This document shows positions 50,801-63,200 of a stretch of DNA of 64,000 nucleotides, piece after piece; positions within the stretch are counted from its first letter, which is position 1, and every line of letters starts with the position of its first letter. Both the position numbers and the translations under genes were made by a program. The stretch spans positions 620,001 to 684,000 of the forward strand of contig JAJKFH010003937.1 of the NCBI GenBank assembly GCA_023333565.1. The letters run 5' to 3'. This DNA is from Puffinus mauretanicus (taxonomy: Eukaryota > Chordata > Aves > Procellariiformes > Procellariidae). The notes under the pieces were generated by a model that saw only the letters and a program-made list of their open reading frames with translations, had not been told where the DNA came from and searched no databases.

Positions 50801-53800
50801 AAAAAGCAAATCATACTGGAAGATACTGGGAGCGCCTCTGAAGCAATGAGGTAGGAAAAATGGGGATTGTCCTAGAAGGATGACAGGCATCTGCTCAGAA
50901 ACAGAACAACCTGAGACATTACGAAGGAATTTTTCTGAACGAGATGTAAAGCAGCATTCAAGGAACAACCTAGGAACGGGACACCAACGAGCTAAAAAGC
51001 TGGAATTTGGGAATGTGACCAGAACCTCAGAATTTCACACATTTTCTAAATCTGAACATTCAAAGATTTTTGTGTTCCTTCTAGATACTCTGAAATAGCA
51101 ACCAATGTTTCTATGTTCCTTTTTAAATGTAGGCACGGAGTTGTAATTTGTATTATCTATTTGAAGTTGTGTAATGTAATACGGTGGATTTTATAGGGAT
51201 ATCATTATCTTTTAATAAATTAATAATTGCTTCTTGCTTTTTATTTTATGATCTTAAAAGTTACAATGTTAGTTGTTAACCAGGGTCCCCATACGCTTCA
51301 ATTCTTGTACATTTTTTAATGGCCACCAATATCAGTTGCTTCCCAGCTCTGCAAATTGTTCCCTGCCTATACAGAAATCAAGACAGCTCTTTGCTTTTAC
51401 AAAGTAAAACACGTTTCGAGCATATATCCTTAAGGCTTACGAAACTGGCCCACCAGACTTGGGCCAGAAAGGGCTGTTTCCTCTGCGCTGAAGGCAATGC
51501 TGAATTTTGCTCCCAAGGGAGAACGGCTCCTGCAGTGCCTTGACCTGCCGCGGAGCGAGAAGCCAGACCAGCCTTTTTCTTGATACTTGCTGCTTCCCGA
51601 GCAGGGCTAAGGTTTATTTGGCTGCGTGCAGAGATGTCCCCCGTGCCCAGTCCAGCCCCAGGGATGTCAGAGGGTGTCTCCCCTCCGGCTGCCCCGAGAG
51701 CGGGACCAAGCCCCGTCGGAGAGGTGCTCCTCGGGCTGCAGCTGCCTCGAGTGGCACAGCTCCACATCCCCCACTGGCACAGACCGGGTCAGGATTAGGC
51801 TGTGTGGGCACATTGCAGCCGCAGGAGCCACGGCGTGTTCTCTGGAGCTCGCACCAGCTTTTGGCTTTAACGCCGCCTCCGTGCCAGCTGCAGAGTGCCA
51901 GGTGATACCTGATCTGGCACGGCGCCTGCCAGGGCATAAGTCAGTGGGAAAAATGTTGACCCCATCCAAAATTATCAAATGAGCTTGTGCTGGTGCTGTG
52001 CTCTGTGTCATGGGGCTGAGGCACTTTTGACCTTGTACCGGGGGCCCCTGTAGCTGTTAAATAGTACATTTTTAGATGCTGCTGCTTGGATCTCCACCTG
52101 CAGAGCTGTTCTTCCTATTAAAAACCTCGGTCTAAGGCTCTACCACTTACGTGGGCATCCCAGTGGGGGCTGCTCCATGCTGGAGGAGCACATCCATAAG
52201 TGGGTACCGACGAGAGGGGTCGAGGGCTGGTGGCACCAGCAGTGGGACTCTTGCCGCCTGGCACATCGCCTCGACCTGCCGCCTGGCACAACCGGATGGA
52301 GAAACCCAGAGTGCCATCACCAAGGGATTCCCCAGCACAGGACATATTAGCCACAGCTAAGTCAGAAGGTGTGGCAGGGGCAGGGCATTGCAAAGTACTT
52401 TGGGATCTTGCTATAACTGAATGAAAGCCTTCATACTTCCACCCATCGTGGACTGCGACTTCGTCACTCCGAGACTCTGAGTTGTTACGGCAAAGTATGA
52501 CGTTATGGTTCCAGGCAAAAGTACAAATGACAGCAGCTTCAACCATCTGTTTTGCTCCGCACTATACTACCTAATATAAATGTAAACGATCTCTGGAATA
52601 TAGTGCATAGTGAAAAATTAAATAAATAAAATAGTGTATCTCATTACCTCCATCTCACATTCTGCGTGCTCCAACAGAGTATCACTTTTTCTAGTACTAA
52701 ATCATGTTTACACTGTTGTATACCTTCATCTGTAGACCTCAAACCCTTCACAAGAGAAGGTTTGCTAACCAGCATCTGGTGAAGGACATCTGCCGAAGGA
52801 AAGGCACGGGGAGGCTGCGAGCAGCCCACATCACATCTGTGACACTGCCAGAAAGCCAACTCGCGCGTCTTGACCTTCTATCGTCATCCCAAGACCATTA
52901 TAGCATTGTGTGCTGACTTTCTCTAGGGTACGCCGCTGCTGAGCCCAACGACAGTAAGAAGCAAAACACCGTCCTGAGCTGAGTAAGTGGCTGCAACAAG
53001 CGCGCAAGCTGAAAGCCCTCCGGGCGGTTTGCATATATTTCAGTGCAGAATACGCCCTTTTCTGGAGAAGATTAAACTCTCGTCTTTTAAGCTTTAGAAT
53101 GAAAGAGATGATAGTCCCCAACTGAAAAAAAACATTTCAAACTTTTTATTGCAGAGACACTGTATTTTAAAAATAATTCACTTTTTTTTTTTAAGTGGAA
53201 GGGCTCTGGGCTAAAATAGAATAAGGAGGGAAAAGGGCTTTTTGTTTTTCAGTAATAAACTTTATATCTAAAAATGATGGAAGAAGATTAGAAATGCACT
53301 GTTTGATAGAAACTGAAGGATCATCATATATTTTAGTAGAATACTATGCACATGGGAATGAGGAAAACAACTGCAACATAAGAATATTAAACTCCTAGTG
53401 CCAATGAGCTCAAAGTGTTTAAATATGACTTTCAGGGAAACAGAGTACTTAACTCAAAAGGCTGAGAAATTACTTCATCACTCTGTATCAGTACTTACAC
53501 ACAGCAGTTACATCAGGGTGCTTTTCTACCTCAGTATCAAATTAATAACAAGATCCAACAACTGGAAGCTGAATCTGAATGAATTCAACCTCCACGTGAA
53601 ATTAAATTTCCAAGCTCTGTCAACATAATTTTACCAGAAGAGATGAAGTTTTGGCTCTTACTTAGAGGCTTTACAATGCATATTGTAAATATGCTTTAAA
53701 GCAGTTTCTGAATTAAACTCTCTGCTTATATGTGCAGGGATTTTAATGCTTCTGCTCCTTTCCTCCCCCTGGGAGGCATGGAGGGATGAGGCTTGTCTGC

Positions 53801-56800
53801 GTTGCCCTCAAGGTGCCCATCACACACACAGTTTTGCTGTAAGGCAATGATTGTAGGGAAACCTCCTTCTTCAGTGCTTTAGCTAATTGCCTGCAACGAT
53901 CGAGGGGACATTTTTCCCTCACTACCCATTAGCTAAGTGACAGCTCAGGGATCAGTGTTGTTATCTTCTCAGGCTTCAGAAACTGCCCATAACTGGAGGT
54001 GAACAGGGATGCACTCCCGAGGTGGAGAAGACAACCTTAGAGTCCATCTTGCTCATGTGTTTGAAGTCACAGCTAATGGCAACCCTGAGATACGGGGTTC
54101 TTCCCCAGGTCATACTGACAGGAACCTTGGAGAACTTTTGTCTATCTCTACATTAGGGTAAATAATTTAAGTGGGTAATAAATATTACCTAATCAATTCC
54201 GTGTCATTGCAGAAAACTCAGACATTCATCCTCTGGGGTAAAGTTTAATGATGGAAAAGCTTTCCCTGGTTGCTAACACTGAAGGTGTGAGCAGAGTAAC
54301 GACCTCGCCTGATCATAGCCCCTAAGAAAAGCAGTCCCACTGAGTTCAGTGACACCCCTCTTTAGGAGTGCACAGCCGGCACACTGCATGTGGATGGAAT
54401 TTGCATTATTGAACCCATAAAAAAAGAATATAGTGAACGAATTTTGCTCTATACTTAGTAATTCACTGGCCAGGCTTTTTCCTGTTTTTCACTGTAACAT
54501 AACTGTTAGTTTTAACAAAACCGTTTTGTCTAAGGCAGAATTAATTTCTTTAGAGCAATGAAGTGAGGTTTTGTTCATAGTGCTTTATTTCTGTGTGTGT
54601 ATAAACTTGCTGAACTTCCTCTGCTGGATAAAATTATCCATCATGAAAATACAATTAGAAAAGTTAAGAACTGGGATATTTTGGAATCGTTGAATATTTC
54701 TGCTTCATTGCCAGGACATGCAAGATGTGTATTTATATATACAGGGTATATATGTGATATGTATATTTATATCTGTATATCTGTATATATATATAGAGAG
54801 AGATACATATTACTCCTTTTGGTATTACTGTTATACATGTATGTTCTACAGGGAGTTTCCATACCTTGTAAAACAGACACGTGTTCTCAAAGGTGCATAT
54901 TGCCGCAGGTCACCCACTAAATGTTATTTATTATGGACTGTATTTTGGGTAACTGGAATCCCAGCCGGAATTGATGTCCAAACTCTCTTACCCATTTCAG
55001 TGACGAGAATCACAAGCAGCTCCTGAGTGAAGGATTGCTACAGAAGGGGCCTGCCAATATTTCTTCCCAGGCCTGACGACTGTTGTGAGAATACCTGCCA
55101 GCTTTTGAAGACTATGAATAGAGACAACTGGAGAGGAAGTAAGTGCCTGTCTCATAATTCTGCTGGAATATACTGGGCTCTGAGCCAACTTCTAAATTGA
55201 AGTCAGTGGCATTGCATGGGGCAGAAGCCAGTGCAGACTTTATTCTTGAAAATTTTTAGACATTGCAGGCTAGGTAAAAAATAGATTCTCTCCTTCGTAA
55301 TCTTTGCACACCTACTTTGTATTACAGAAGAATGGGAAGGTATCCGTGTGATCTAGTCACTTCAGACCTGAAGTTTACCTGTTTGTCACCACAATTTCTT
55401 TCAATTGTTACATTTGCACACTCTACAGAAAGGAATACTGAAAATATTGAATTGCTTCGAAGTCAGCGAGCGCAGCTGAGCTTTAAGTAGCCTGTGTACC
55501 AGTACAATATCATAACACTAGAACTATAAGCAGCCTCCTGCTGAAAGCAAGTTTTCCTTTAAATCGAGGCATTAGAGGGGACTATATTTATGTTTGTATA
55601 CACATAAGGTTGTCTTGGACATCAAAGATTGATACCTAAATGCTTTAACATGGAGACATACCCTGTTGGGCTCACCTGCACTGTCCGCGTAATTCATGGG
55701 GGAAAAGCTGCATCGGTGGCAGCTGACTTCTCCATCTCACACTGGTCAATGGCTGAGCTCTTCACCTTTTGGTTCCCCACATGCATATTCCGTGAACATA
55801 CTTTTGTGAACAGTGCAACTTACAGAATTTGGCTATTTTAAAAAGTTTGTATCTCAGCTTAAGCAAAGATAGTTCTTTATACACCTGACTGTCTCCTCAC
55901 TAAATTGCAAACATGGGAAGAATTAGGCCATCTCAAAAGGAAGGTTGCAGTAGTCTTCCATGATGGAAGTTATGGTAAACTACAATATGAGGTTTGCTAC
56001 CCGATGCCAATAAAATATATTCCCCCTTTTAAATGTAATCATCTCCTTTTTTTCCTTTCCTGAGTCCTATTATCACAACACATGGTTATTCAAACCTTGT
56101 TTGGGAGGCTGGAGAAAGCAGTTGAAAGTTAAGGCATATCAGACTGTAGACTGCCATGGTTTTCATTCTGACACCTTCTGCAGGCCCGTTATGAAACAGC
56201 TTTTGATTGCACGGCTTTTTTGATTGCAAAAAGGGCATATCGTTTTTGCAAAGGGCTCTTCCACGCGCAGTGCAATGGCAGGCCACATCCTGCAGTCGTT
56301 TAATGAGCTGCCACAGTCATGATAGTTCTGTCAGCACGAGAAATGTCAAATCGGGACCGAAGCGGGGGAGGGACACGGTGCTGGCTACTGTTAATTGTCT
56401 TACATTAACCCCAGGAAAACACTGTTAAGTGAAAATCATCAAAAAAATGCATGAATAATTGCGAATGGAGTCCAGATTGAAAAGCTTCTGGCTCGTGCAG
56501 CTGCAGAGTGTGTGACCTAGCCAGGGCTTGATAGGAAAAAGTTGCCATGGGAATGGTACGGCATTGTTTGCGGCTGACTTCAGCCTTATTGTTGTGCTCT
56601 GATTACAGCTTTTGTTTCGCCGTGAAGTACAGTTGTTAAATGCCAGCTTGAAACAAAGAAGTATTTACATGCAACGGCTGCGTTCAAATATTTTCTATTT
56701 TTAAAGATATCACGGCTTTAAGCTAGGAAAAAAACTTTGGAAAATACTAAGCATTTTATGCAAATACAGTATATGCTTAGAAGATAATTCCCATTAAAAT

Positions 56801-57000
56801 CGGTTAAATATCATTACTGGACATGGTTATTCGCCACGGTGACCGATGGCTTCGCAGAGCTTTGGGGCGGCCCGGGAGCCTCCTGTGAGAAGTGGGGGGG
56901 AGAGTCTCCACACACCCACGCTGTTAATCCCCTCTGGCAGGGTCCCTCTCCATTAAATTTAATATTAAAATCAAAGTAATTGCATGTTCAGAAAACACAG
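41801..57000. other. intergenic DNA, no gene recognised
   Basis: About 15 kb. GC-richer patches at 45.1-45.7, 47.0-48.3, 48.6-49.1 and 51.4-52.5 kb carry overlapping open frames on both strands without family features. A 15-bp duplication (GACACCCCCRTTACA) lies at 48155-48184 and an AT-rich microsatellite at 54728. One minus-strand frame at 49418-49624 (containing ECNSDINDEKMTGSV) is protein-like but isolated. Confidence 0.5.
54728..54810. repeat. TA/GTAT-rich imperfect microsatellite
   Basis: Interleaved TATA, GTATAT and CTGTATAT words end in AGAGAGAGAT. Open frames across it read as Ile/Tyr-rich peptides, which reflects the repeat and not a gene. Confidence 0.9.
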
Positions 57001-57039
57001 CTGCAGACAATAAGCAGTGTGACATGTATTCGCGTAACG

Positions 57040-57455
57040 CTGCTTTCCCTTCTGCATGGCGGCACCTTCGCCCCCAGCTCCGCCTCAGCAGCCCGGGCAG
57101 CACCAGGCCCCGCCGCCGGGGAACTACAACTCCCGTCAGGCATTGCTCCGCGCCTCGCCGGCGCCACCCGCGCCGCACTACATATCCCAGAAGGCTCCGC
57201 GGCGCCGGGCTGCCCCGGCGGTGGGGCTGCGGCGCATGAGCACGGCGGGGCGGGGCGTGGGCCTCGGCGGTGTCGCCGCGGTCGGTGGCGGCGGGAGGCG
57301 GTGAAGTTTCTTCGGAGGGAGAAGGGGGCGGGAAGAGAAAGGGCCGCCCGCTGCGCCGAGCCGGGCCGGGCCGGGCAGGGAGCGCGGCAGGAGGCGGCGG
57401 GTCCCCGCGCGGCCCGGCTCTCCTCACGGGGGCTCCCGGACTGTCCTGGACTCCA
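57040..57455 (+). promoter_or_regulatory. CpG-island promoter of the downstream gene (PLEKHA1/PLEKHA2 candidate)
   Basis: CpG density and GC content rise sharply from about 57040 to 57620, in contrast to AT-rich flanks. Two ZNF143/GFY-type elements occur on the plus strand: ACTACAACTCCCGTCAGGC at 57123-57141 and ACTACATATCCCAGAAGGC at 57177-57195. A YY1-like GCATGGCGGC lies at 57055-57064 and GC boxes (GGGGCGGGGCGTGG) at 57247-57260. Transcription probably starts between 57200 and 57300. The link to PLEKHA1 (after TACC2) or PLEKHA2 (after TACC1) rests on known mammalian gene order only. Confidence 0.8.
57260..57455 (+). other. probable non-coding first exon, 5' end approximate
   Basis: The exon ends at GACTCCA|GTAAGT, with the donor at 57456-57461, directly in the CpG island and downstream of the GC boxes. 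There is no short conserved coding frame. Frames that cross the donor into the intron are long only because the DNA is GC-rich. A non-coding first exon would fit a PLEKHA1-like gene, whose start codon I would expect in a later exon. The 5' limit cannot be fixed from sequence. Confidence 0.55.
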
Positions 57456-57470
57456 GTAAGTGCCTCGGCC

Positions 57471-57545
57471 CGGGGCGGGGGCGCTGAGGCGGGGCCGGGG
57501 GGTGAGGCGGCGGGGTCGGGGGGCGCTGAGGCGGCGGGGCTGCCC
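57471..57545 (+). other. G-quadruplex-prone G-rich tract at the start of intron 1
   Basis: At least seven runs of four or more G lie within 75 bp on the non-template strand, only 15 bp after the donor. A 16-bp word, GGGGGCGCTGAGGCGG, occurs at 57477-57492 and 57519-57534 (period 42), showing a local duplication. Such tracts often accompany R-loops and pausing near CpG-island starts; that role is inference. Confidence 0.6.
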
Positions 57546-58714
57546 GGCCCGGCCCGGCCCTGTGGGGAAGGCGCCTGGTTGATGCTCTTCCGTGCTCGCC
57601 CGGTGTTTGACCGGGCAGGGCACTGCCCTGTTCCCTCGACGCCTCTGCCTTTGTGTAGCTCCCCGATCGTAACCGCTTCGTGCCCTTCCCTTCCCTCCTC
57701 CCTCTCCTTTTTCTTCCTTTTCCCTCGAAGCCGCCGCCTTGGCGTGGGGGCTCTCCCCGTGTTTCACCTCAGGGGCAGTGTATAGGAGGCCGTGGCATAA
57801 TCGCCCTGGTAAAGCAGGCAAGGCTCTGTCACATCCCCAGAGGTAAGAGGATGATCTCATTACCCGTAATTTTTTTTTTTTTTTCTTCTCCTCTCTTCTG
57901 CTCAACTTCGGTCTTTGAGCATGATGGGAAGGAGCGATCTTATCTGGGCAGAGCCCTGCAGTGATGGTGCCTGGGAGGGTGTGGGCTCCCGGAGCACCCC
58001 GCCTGCTCGGCCGCCAAGCCGGGCCTCTCTCGGTTGTGCTCGAGTCTGGTATTGAAATCTCAAGCTGCAGCTTCAAGGAGAGCTGAGTGTGATTGGGATA
58101 GCTAACATTCAGCGGCTAGTCTGTTTTTAGCTTTTGAAGGCGCTAGTTCTGAAGAGGGCTGTTTCGGAAAGCTGTTGCCTGTGCTAGCAATGCAAGCCTG
58201 CGCCTCGGAGTTGTGTTCTAGCTTAGCTGTAACCTGGGCTGGTTATTTACTGAAGCAAAGTGTCTTTAAATGGATAACTTGACTATAAATGAATGTTAAA
58301 CTGTAACTAATATTGTCATAGTTGCAGTTTTTAGCACATGTACAATTCTAGATGTGTGTTTGACATGCTACTAACTTAAGACAGACTTAAATACTGTGTG
58401 TATTGTGCAGTTCCCTTAGGTATAACCAATGCATAACCTTCATGAAAGGCATTATATTATTGCATAAAATGTTTGCAAAGTAACATCAAGAGGACAGCAA
58501 TTTCACTTTGGGGAACAGGCTCCTGTTTTGACGCCTTTTTTAACAAAAAAAGTCTAGTTTTCACTAATCAATGTACTATGTTTATAAACAAGCAAAAAGA
58601 ACGGTTTATCTTCAAGTGGGGAAACAGTGATTAATTTGTTAGGCTGAGCAGTATGAATTAGGCATGAGCAAAATGGTGTTGCTTATCTGAGTAAAGCTGA
58701 GAGGGAGAATTACA

Positions 58715-58737
58715 TTTTTTTTTTTTTTTTTTTTTTT
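58715..58737. repeat. poly(T) tract, 23 bases
   Basis: An uninterrupted run of T followed by AG. Read on the minus strand it is a poly(A) tract, which might mark a retroposed sequence end, but no element is recognisable beside it. Confidence 0.95.
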
Positions 58738-61700
58738 AGATTCTTATGAGCTAGATCTCTCCATGCTTCACCTTCTTACAAAAACATAGTACTTTTAAAG
58801 AGGCTACTAGACATCCTTGCATATAGTAAGCTGAATGGCATCAGCTTTTTTGTTGCCTTCTGACAAATTGCTTATTTTACTAAAAGAGGCCATAATGTCT
58901 GTAAAGATACATTTTCTCTTCTCTTCCCATTACCCAATCCCATACATAACACTGGAAGACAGAGCCATATTTGATCATACAGTTTGGGCCTGTGAGGTGC
59001 CAGGAATAGCTTCTCACTGTTGAATCCAGCAGGGTTTGGGTTTTTTTTTTTTCCTGTTTGATTTGTCCACTTCCTTTTTATACTTGGGCTGTGTTCATTA
59101 TGATGCAGCACAAACACAGTCTTTACTGAGATAGAGCTGTGCATGGCAACTTTGGCTGGTTGCTCTATGATGAGTTACTCTCTTTTAATGAATTTACTGC
59201 AATTTTAAGGATGGTGGTTTTTAATACTTTTGATTTGAAAGTAGTTATGAAGTATGATGAAGTCTTGTGTCAGTTTATTTCACAACTGAGTTACAGGTGT
59301 AGCTTTAAAGCAATTCAGTAGTCCTTGAGGTCTATTCATCCAATTATGTATAGGAAGACTTCTTTAAGTTTTATCACCTGTTCTTATGAGGCTCCATGTT
59401 AGATAAATTCACAGGATACTCATTGCATTCTAGTAAGCCTTAACAGTGGGTTTGGAACAGTAGACTTGCCTTTTAGGTCCCTGCAGTCTTGTTTCCTACT
59501 TCTGGTTGTTATTTTTACTTGAGAGAGTCACACAAGTAACAATACATAAAACTGTCAGGTATGTAAAGCAGAGAAGTGTAGAAGTGCTGTTTTCCTGTTT
59601 GTCACATGACTAAGTGTTAAAAGTGGGCTGAAATCTCTCTTGGTAGAGAAAGATTCTTAGCCTGGTTGATATTTGGAGGAGAGCCTTTTAATTCAGGGAT
59701 AGATAAGCACTGATGCTGCAGAAAGTGATAATTCAAGAGATTATACATGGGATTTTTGTGTATCCTAGAAATCACTGAATGCTAGACTGCTGGAGGCAGC
59801 TTTGCATCAGAAGTAAAACTTTGTGTGACTCTCATGTGTTCTTTTTGCAGTTACTAAACATTGCGATTTTACTTTGTTAGTGTGGAAAATATAATTTTGA
59901 GTTAGTAAATTGTAAGGATGACATTTATTTTCTTAAGCTATTTCTGTGTTTTATAACTGCAGTTGGCCCTATGTTCTATTGTATAGCTATGCATTTCAAG
60001 GGTGGAAATAAAGAAAAAGATGCACAGTAGGTCACTGACAGGTATGTTGCAGTGTTTAAATGTTTCAGAGGAGCAGATGCTTTCATATAAATCAGAGAAT
60101 AGACAAAAGAACCACCAGTGTATGAATAAAGTAGGAAGCATCTTAATGCTTTTCCTCCTTCTCCTTTCCCCCTGTACTTCTTCTTCCTCAGGAGTAGTAA
60201 CTGGGTGACAGAGAGAAGACACACACACACATGGGGAATAAGGAAGGCACGTATATGAGGAGAAGACCTGAATGCAGGAAAAGGCCTTGGTTTTTCCAGA
60301 TAGCTGTGGCTTCTTTCAGAAGACAAGGAAGCTATATCAGCAGGAAAAATAAAGGCTGACTGTATGGCAGAGTGTTAGTGGAGAAGAGAGAGAGTGCAAA
60401 AGTCAGTTTTTATTGTAACAGACTGTCGCAGATTAGAAAGAACTTGAGGACATTACTGAAATGTGAACAGATCTCTACTTGTAATACGGTCTCCAGTGTA
60501 GTGTTGGACATAGCCCAAACTGCCAGGCCTGCAAAATTCTTAATCTATTTTAGTAGATTTAGAATTCCATCAATGTCTTCATTACTAAATGTTCCTGGTT
60601 ATTTAAGCTGACAGCTATCATAGTAAATGTATTTTCTTCAAAATGCAGTAAACCAGCAGCGTTGGGAAGTGAGTGCATGTTGTAAGGGAGAAGTTTCCTT
60701 GCATGCCGTGGTGTACTCTTTCTTGTATCCCGCTGTAGGTCAGTGTTTGTCTAAACAATAGCTTGTGATACGAAAGCATGTATCTTTCTTGCAAGATGGT
60801 TGGGTTTTTTTCACCCTGGTAATTATGAACAATAGAAACATTCTTAGAAAATACTTAATGGGGTTTGGAGCCAAATAAACCTTTGTGCAGTTGGATAATT
60901 GCATGAAAATACAGGATAGTAACTTACTTCAGTGCCAAAATATGGGAATTTAGGTAACTGGCTTTAGCATAAAACATTTTTACAAAGTGGAGCAAGTGCT
61001 GTAGATGTCGCCAGGAAACAAATGATACAAGAAATATAACAGTCAGTACACGTATTCTTTTGTATTTGAGCCTAAATGCAACAAGACATGGCTGGAAGCA
61101 TTGCTCTCAATGCTTTATACAGTTATATAAGAAGCACAAATATGAAAATTCTAGTGAGCTTATCTGATATATAGAAATAATATAGCTGCTTTAAAAAAAT
61201 TGCCTGCTGAAGAGGTCAGAGTAACAAGAATGGTTCAAGTCAGGTTTTGAAGTTACACTTTAATGCACAGAATAACTGAAATGAATTGGAATGGGAGATA
61301 TGGCTGAGCAGTTTCAAAATTTTTTCTACTCTTACACTGATCTCTCAGCTTAGGACTTCGAAAATTTGTAAGTCTAAGGTCATCTTGATACATGCTGTAG
61401 CCTAATTTTGAGAAACATTTAGATATGTAATCATATATGGCTCAATTTTATAAATAACACTTTCCTGTTAGTGCTAGGTAAAGCAGCAGGGTTTTGTTGC
61501 TGTTGAGGAAGGAAGCTTGGTTCATTGTCTCAGCACTAAGCAGCATTTTCTTCCTCCAGGGACTTGCAGAAGCATCTAGAATGTGTAGGTGTTTCTTTAA
61601 TCTTGGAGAAGGAACTTATTAAGCTTTCTGGTGCAGAACTATATGAGCCACTTACTTTTAACAGATGTTATCTGCACGAGTAGGGAGTTGCAGGTCTGGT

Positions 61701-61797
61701 AGACATTTGTGGCATTCAACAGTTTAAACAGTTTTCAGGTTTGAACATATGCCTTTGCCTTGAAAATCTGAATAGTTTCAGGTATTTTATGTAGAAG

Positions 61798-61980
61798 AAA
61801 GGTGGTTCAATGGTGAGGTTGCTGCTCTGGGACTTGGGAAACAGGTTCAGCTCACTGTGTTGCCAAAAGCTTCCTGTGTGGCCTGGGACAAGCTGCTTCT
61901 CTGTCCCTCCGCTCTCATGCTGAAACTGCAGAGCAGTAGCAGCTCTCTGCATCGCAGAAGTGTTACAAGGGTATGTCAAT
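61798..61980 (+). mobile_element. possible ancient SINE (MIR/CORE-SINE-like)
   Basis: The order of words matches the body of old amniote SINEs: GGACTTGGGAAACAGGTTCA, then a 'TGTTGCCAAAAGCTTCCTGT' block, then GTGGCCTGGGACAAGCTGCT, CTCTGTCCCTCC, and near the end AGAAGTGTTACAAGGG. In the family consensus as I remember it these correspond to 'ACCTGGGTTC', 'CTGCCAC...CTGTGTGACC', 'TTGGGCAAGTC' and the downstream pyrimidine/TTGTGAGG parts. The match is degenerate and made from memory. Confidence 0.45.
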
Positions 61981-63161
61981 CAGGTTTTGATGTGTTCGGG
62001 TGCAGTAACGTGGGGCATATAGCTCCATTGTGCTAGGAGGGAGAGGCTGAAGAGACTGCCCAAGTTAAAAGCTGGGGGTCAGCTCCAGGCAGAAGGAGTG
62101 AAATCACTAAAATAAGGGGAGGGGGGAAGTTTTGACTGGAAATCTCTTGGATCAGTTAAAAACAGAGAAAGCCAATCCTTAAAACTTTAAGGAGCACTGC
62201 ATTGCTTTGTTTGTTTAACGAAGTATAAAAACAATGCTTAAAATACCTGAATGAACAAGGCAAATCTTTCCTGTTATGATTCTGCCACACAGGGAACAAT
62301 AGCAAAGCTGTCTGTTCCTCTGTTGGCTGTTCTCTTATTTGGAGAATGCTTTTAATTCTAGCTAACCATTACATCCAAATGTTATAGCTATCAATTTTGT
62401 TTATTTGTTCTGCTGGCATGATAGGTAGAATCTCTCAAATTCAGTCTGATTTATTGACTTTTCATGTGAAACAGGTTGAGAAAAGATAGCTTCTCTACCT
62501 CCCCACACCCCTAAGGAGGAAAAGAATTTGCAGCCACCTCTAAAAAGCAATGTCTTTAGTGACTTCATAGAGCTAAAAGTATTTTAGATTTAAAATCCAA
62601 TGTAAGATGGTATTGTTATTGCTATAAACTGAAAATGTAGACAAGACAGCAATTATCAAGCTTTGCAAATGTGTCTTCATTGTTGAGAGTCAACACTCCC
62701 AGGAACAGTCTCTCTATACTGACAGATAGGTGATAAATTCATTAGTTTAATACGTAATTGTTTTGATGTGTATGCTCTCCATGGGTGCTTTGGTACCCAC
62801 TACATTTACATCCCATGTCCAAGAAAATGTGTTTGAACTTGTTCAGACTAGTGACTTAATTAAGTGTTCTTCTGTTAAGAGCTAAAACAGTTGCATGTCA
62901 GGTTTGTTGTAAGAGTGAGCGGTCCTCTTAAAACTGCACTTCAAAAGATGTTGTTAAATATACTGGTTAACTCTTTAGGGAGGCTTATAATAACAAATGG
63001 AAACTTAGGCTGTACTAATAATTCATCTGGCAAGTTATTTCTATAGCTAGTAGATTCAGTGCCTGTATGTGCACTACTGCTGCAAAGTTAGGTAGCAGTG
63101 TTTAAAGGTTGTTCTTGCTTCAGAAGTATTCCTGCTTATTCAGGACTTCTGGCTTTGCTTA

Positions 63162-63200
63162 TTTTTTTTTTTTTTCATTAACCTTTTTTTTTTTCTTCCT
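63162..63200. repeat. T-rich simple sequence
   Basis: Two poly(T) runs separated by CATTAACC, low-complexity, with nothing else recognisable. Confidence 0.9.

Noticed and set aside
51378..52546. Dense overlapping open frames on both strands
   Set aside because: GC-rich patch; frames have biased, low-information composition, no splice linkage and no recognisable family.
56988..58076. 362-codon open frame on the minus strand across the CpG island
   Set aside because: Arg/Pro/Ala-rich, overlaps other long frames on both strands, and the DNA lacks stop codons because it is GC-rich. It crosses the promoter motifs and the first donor.
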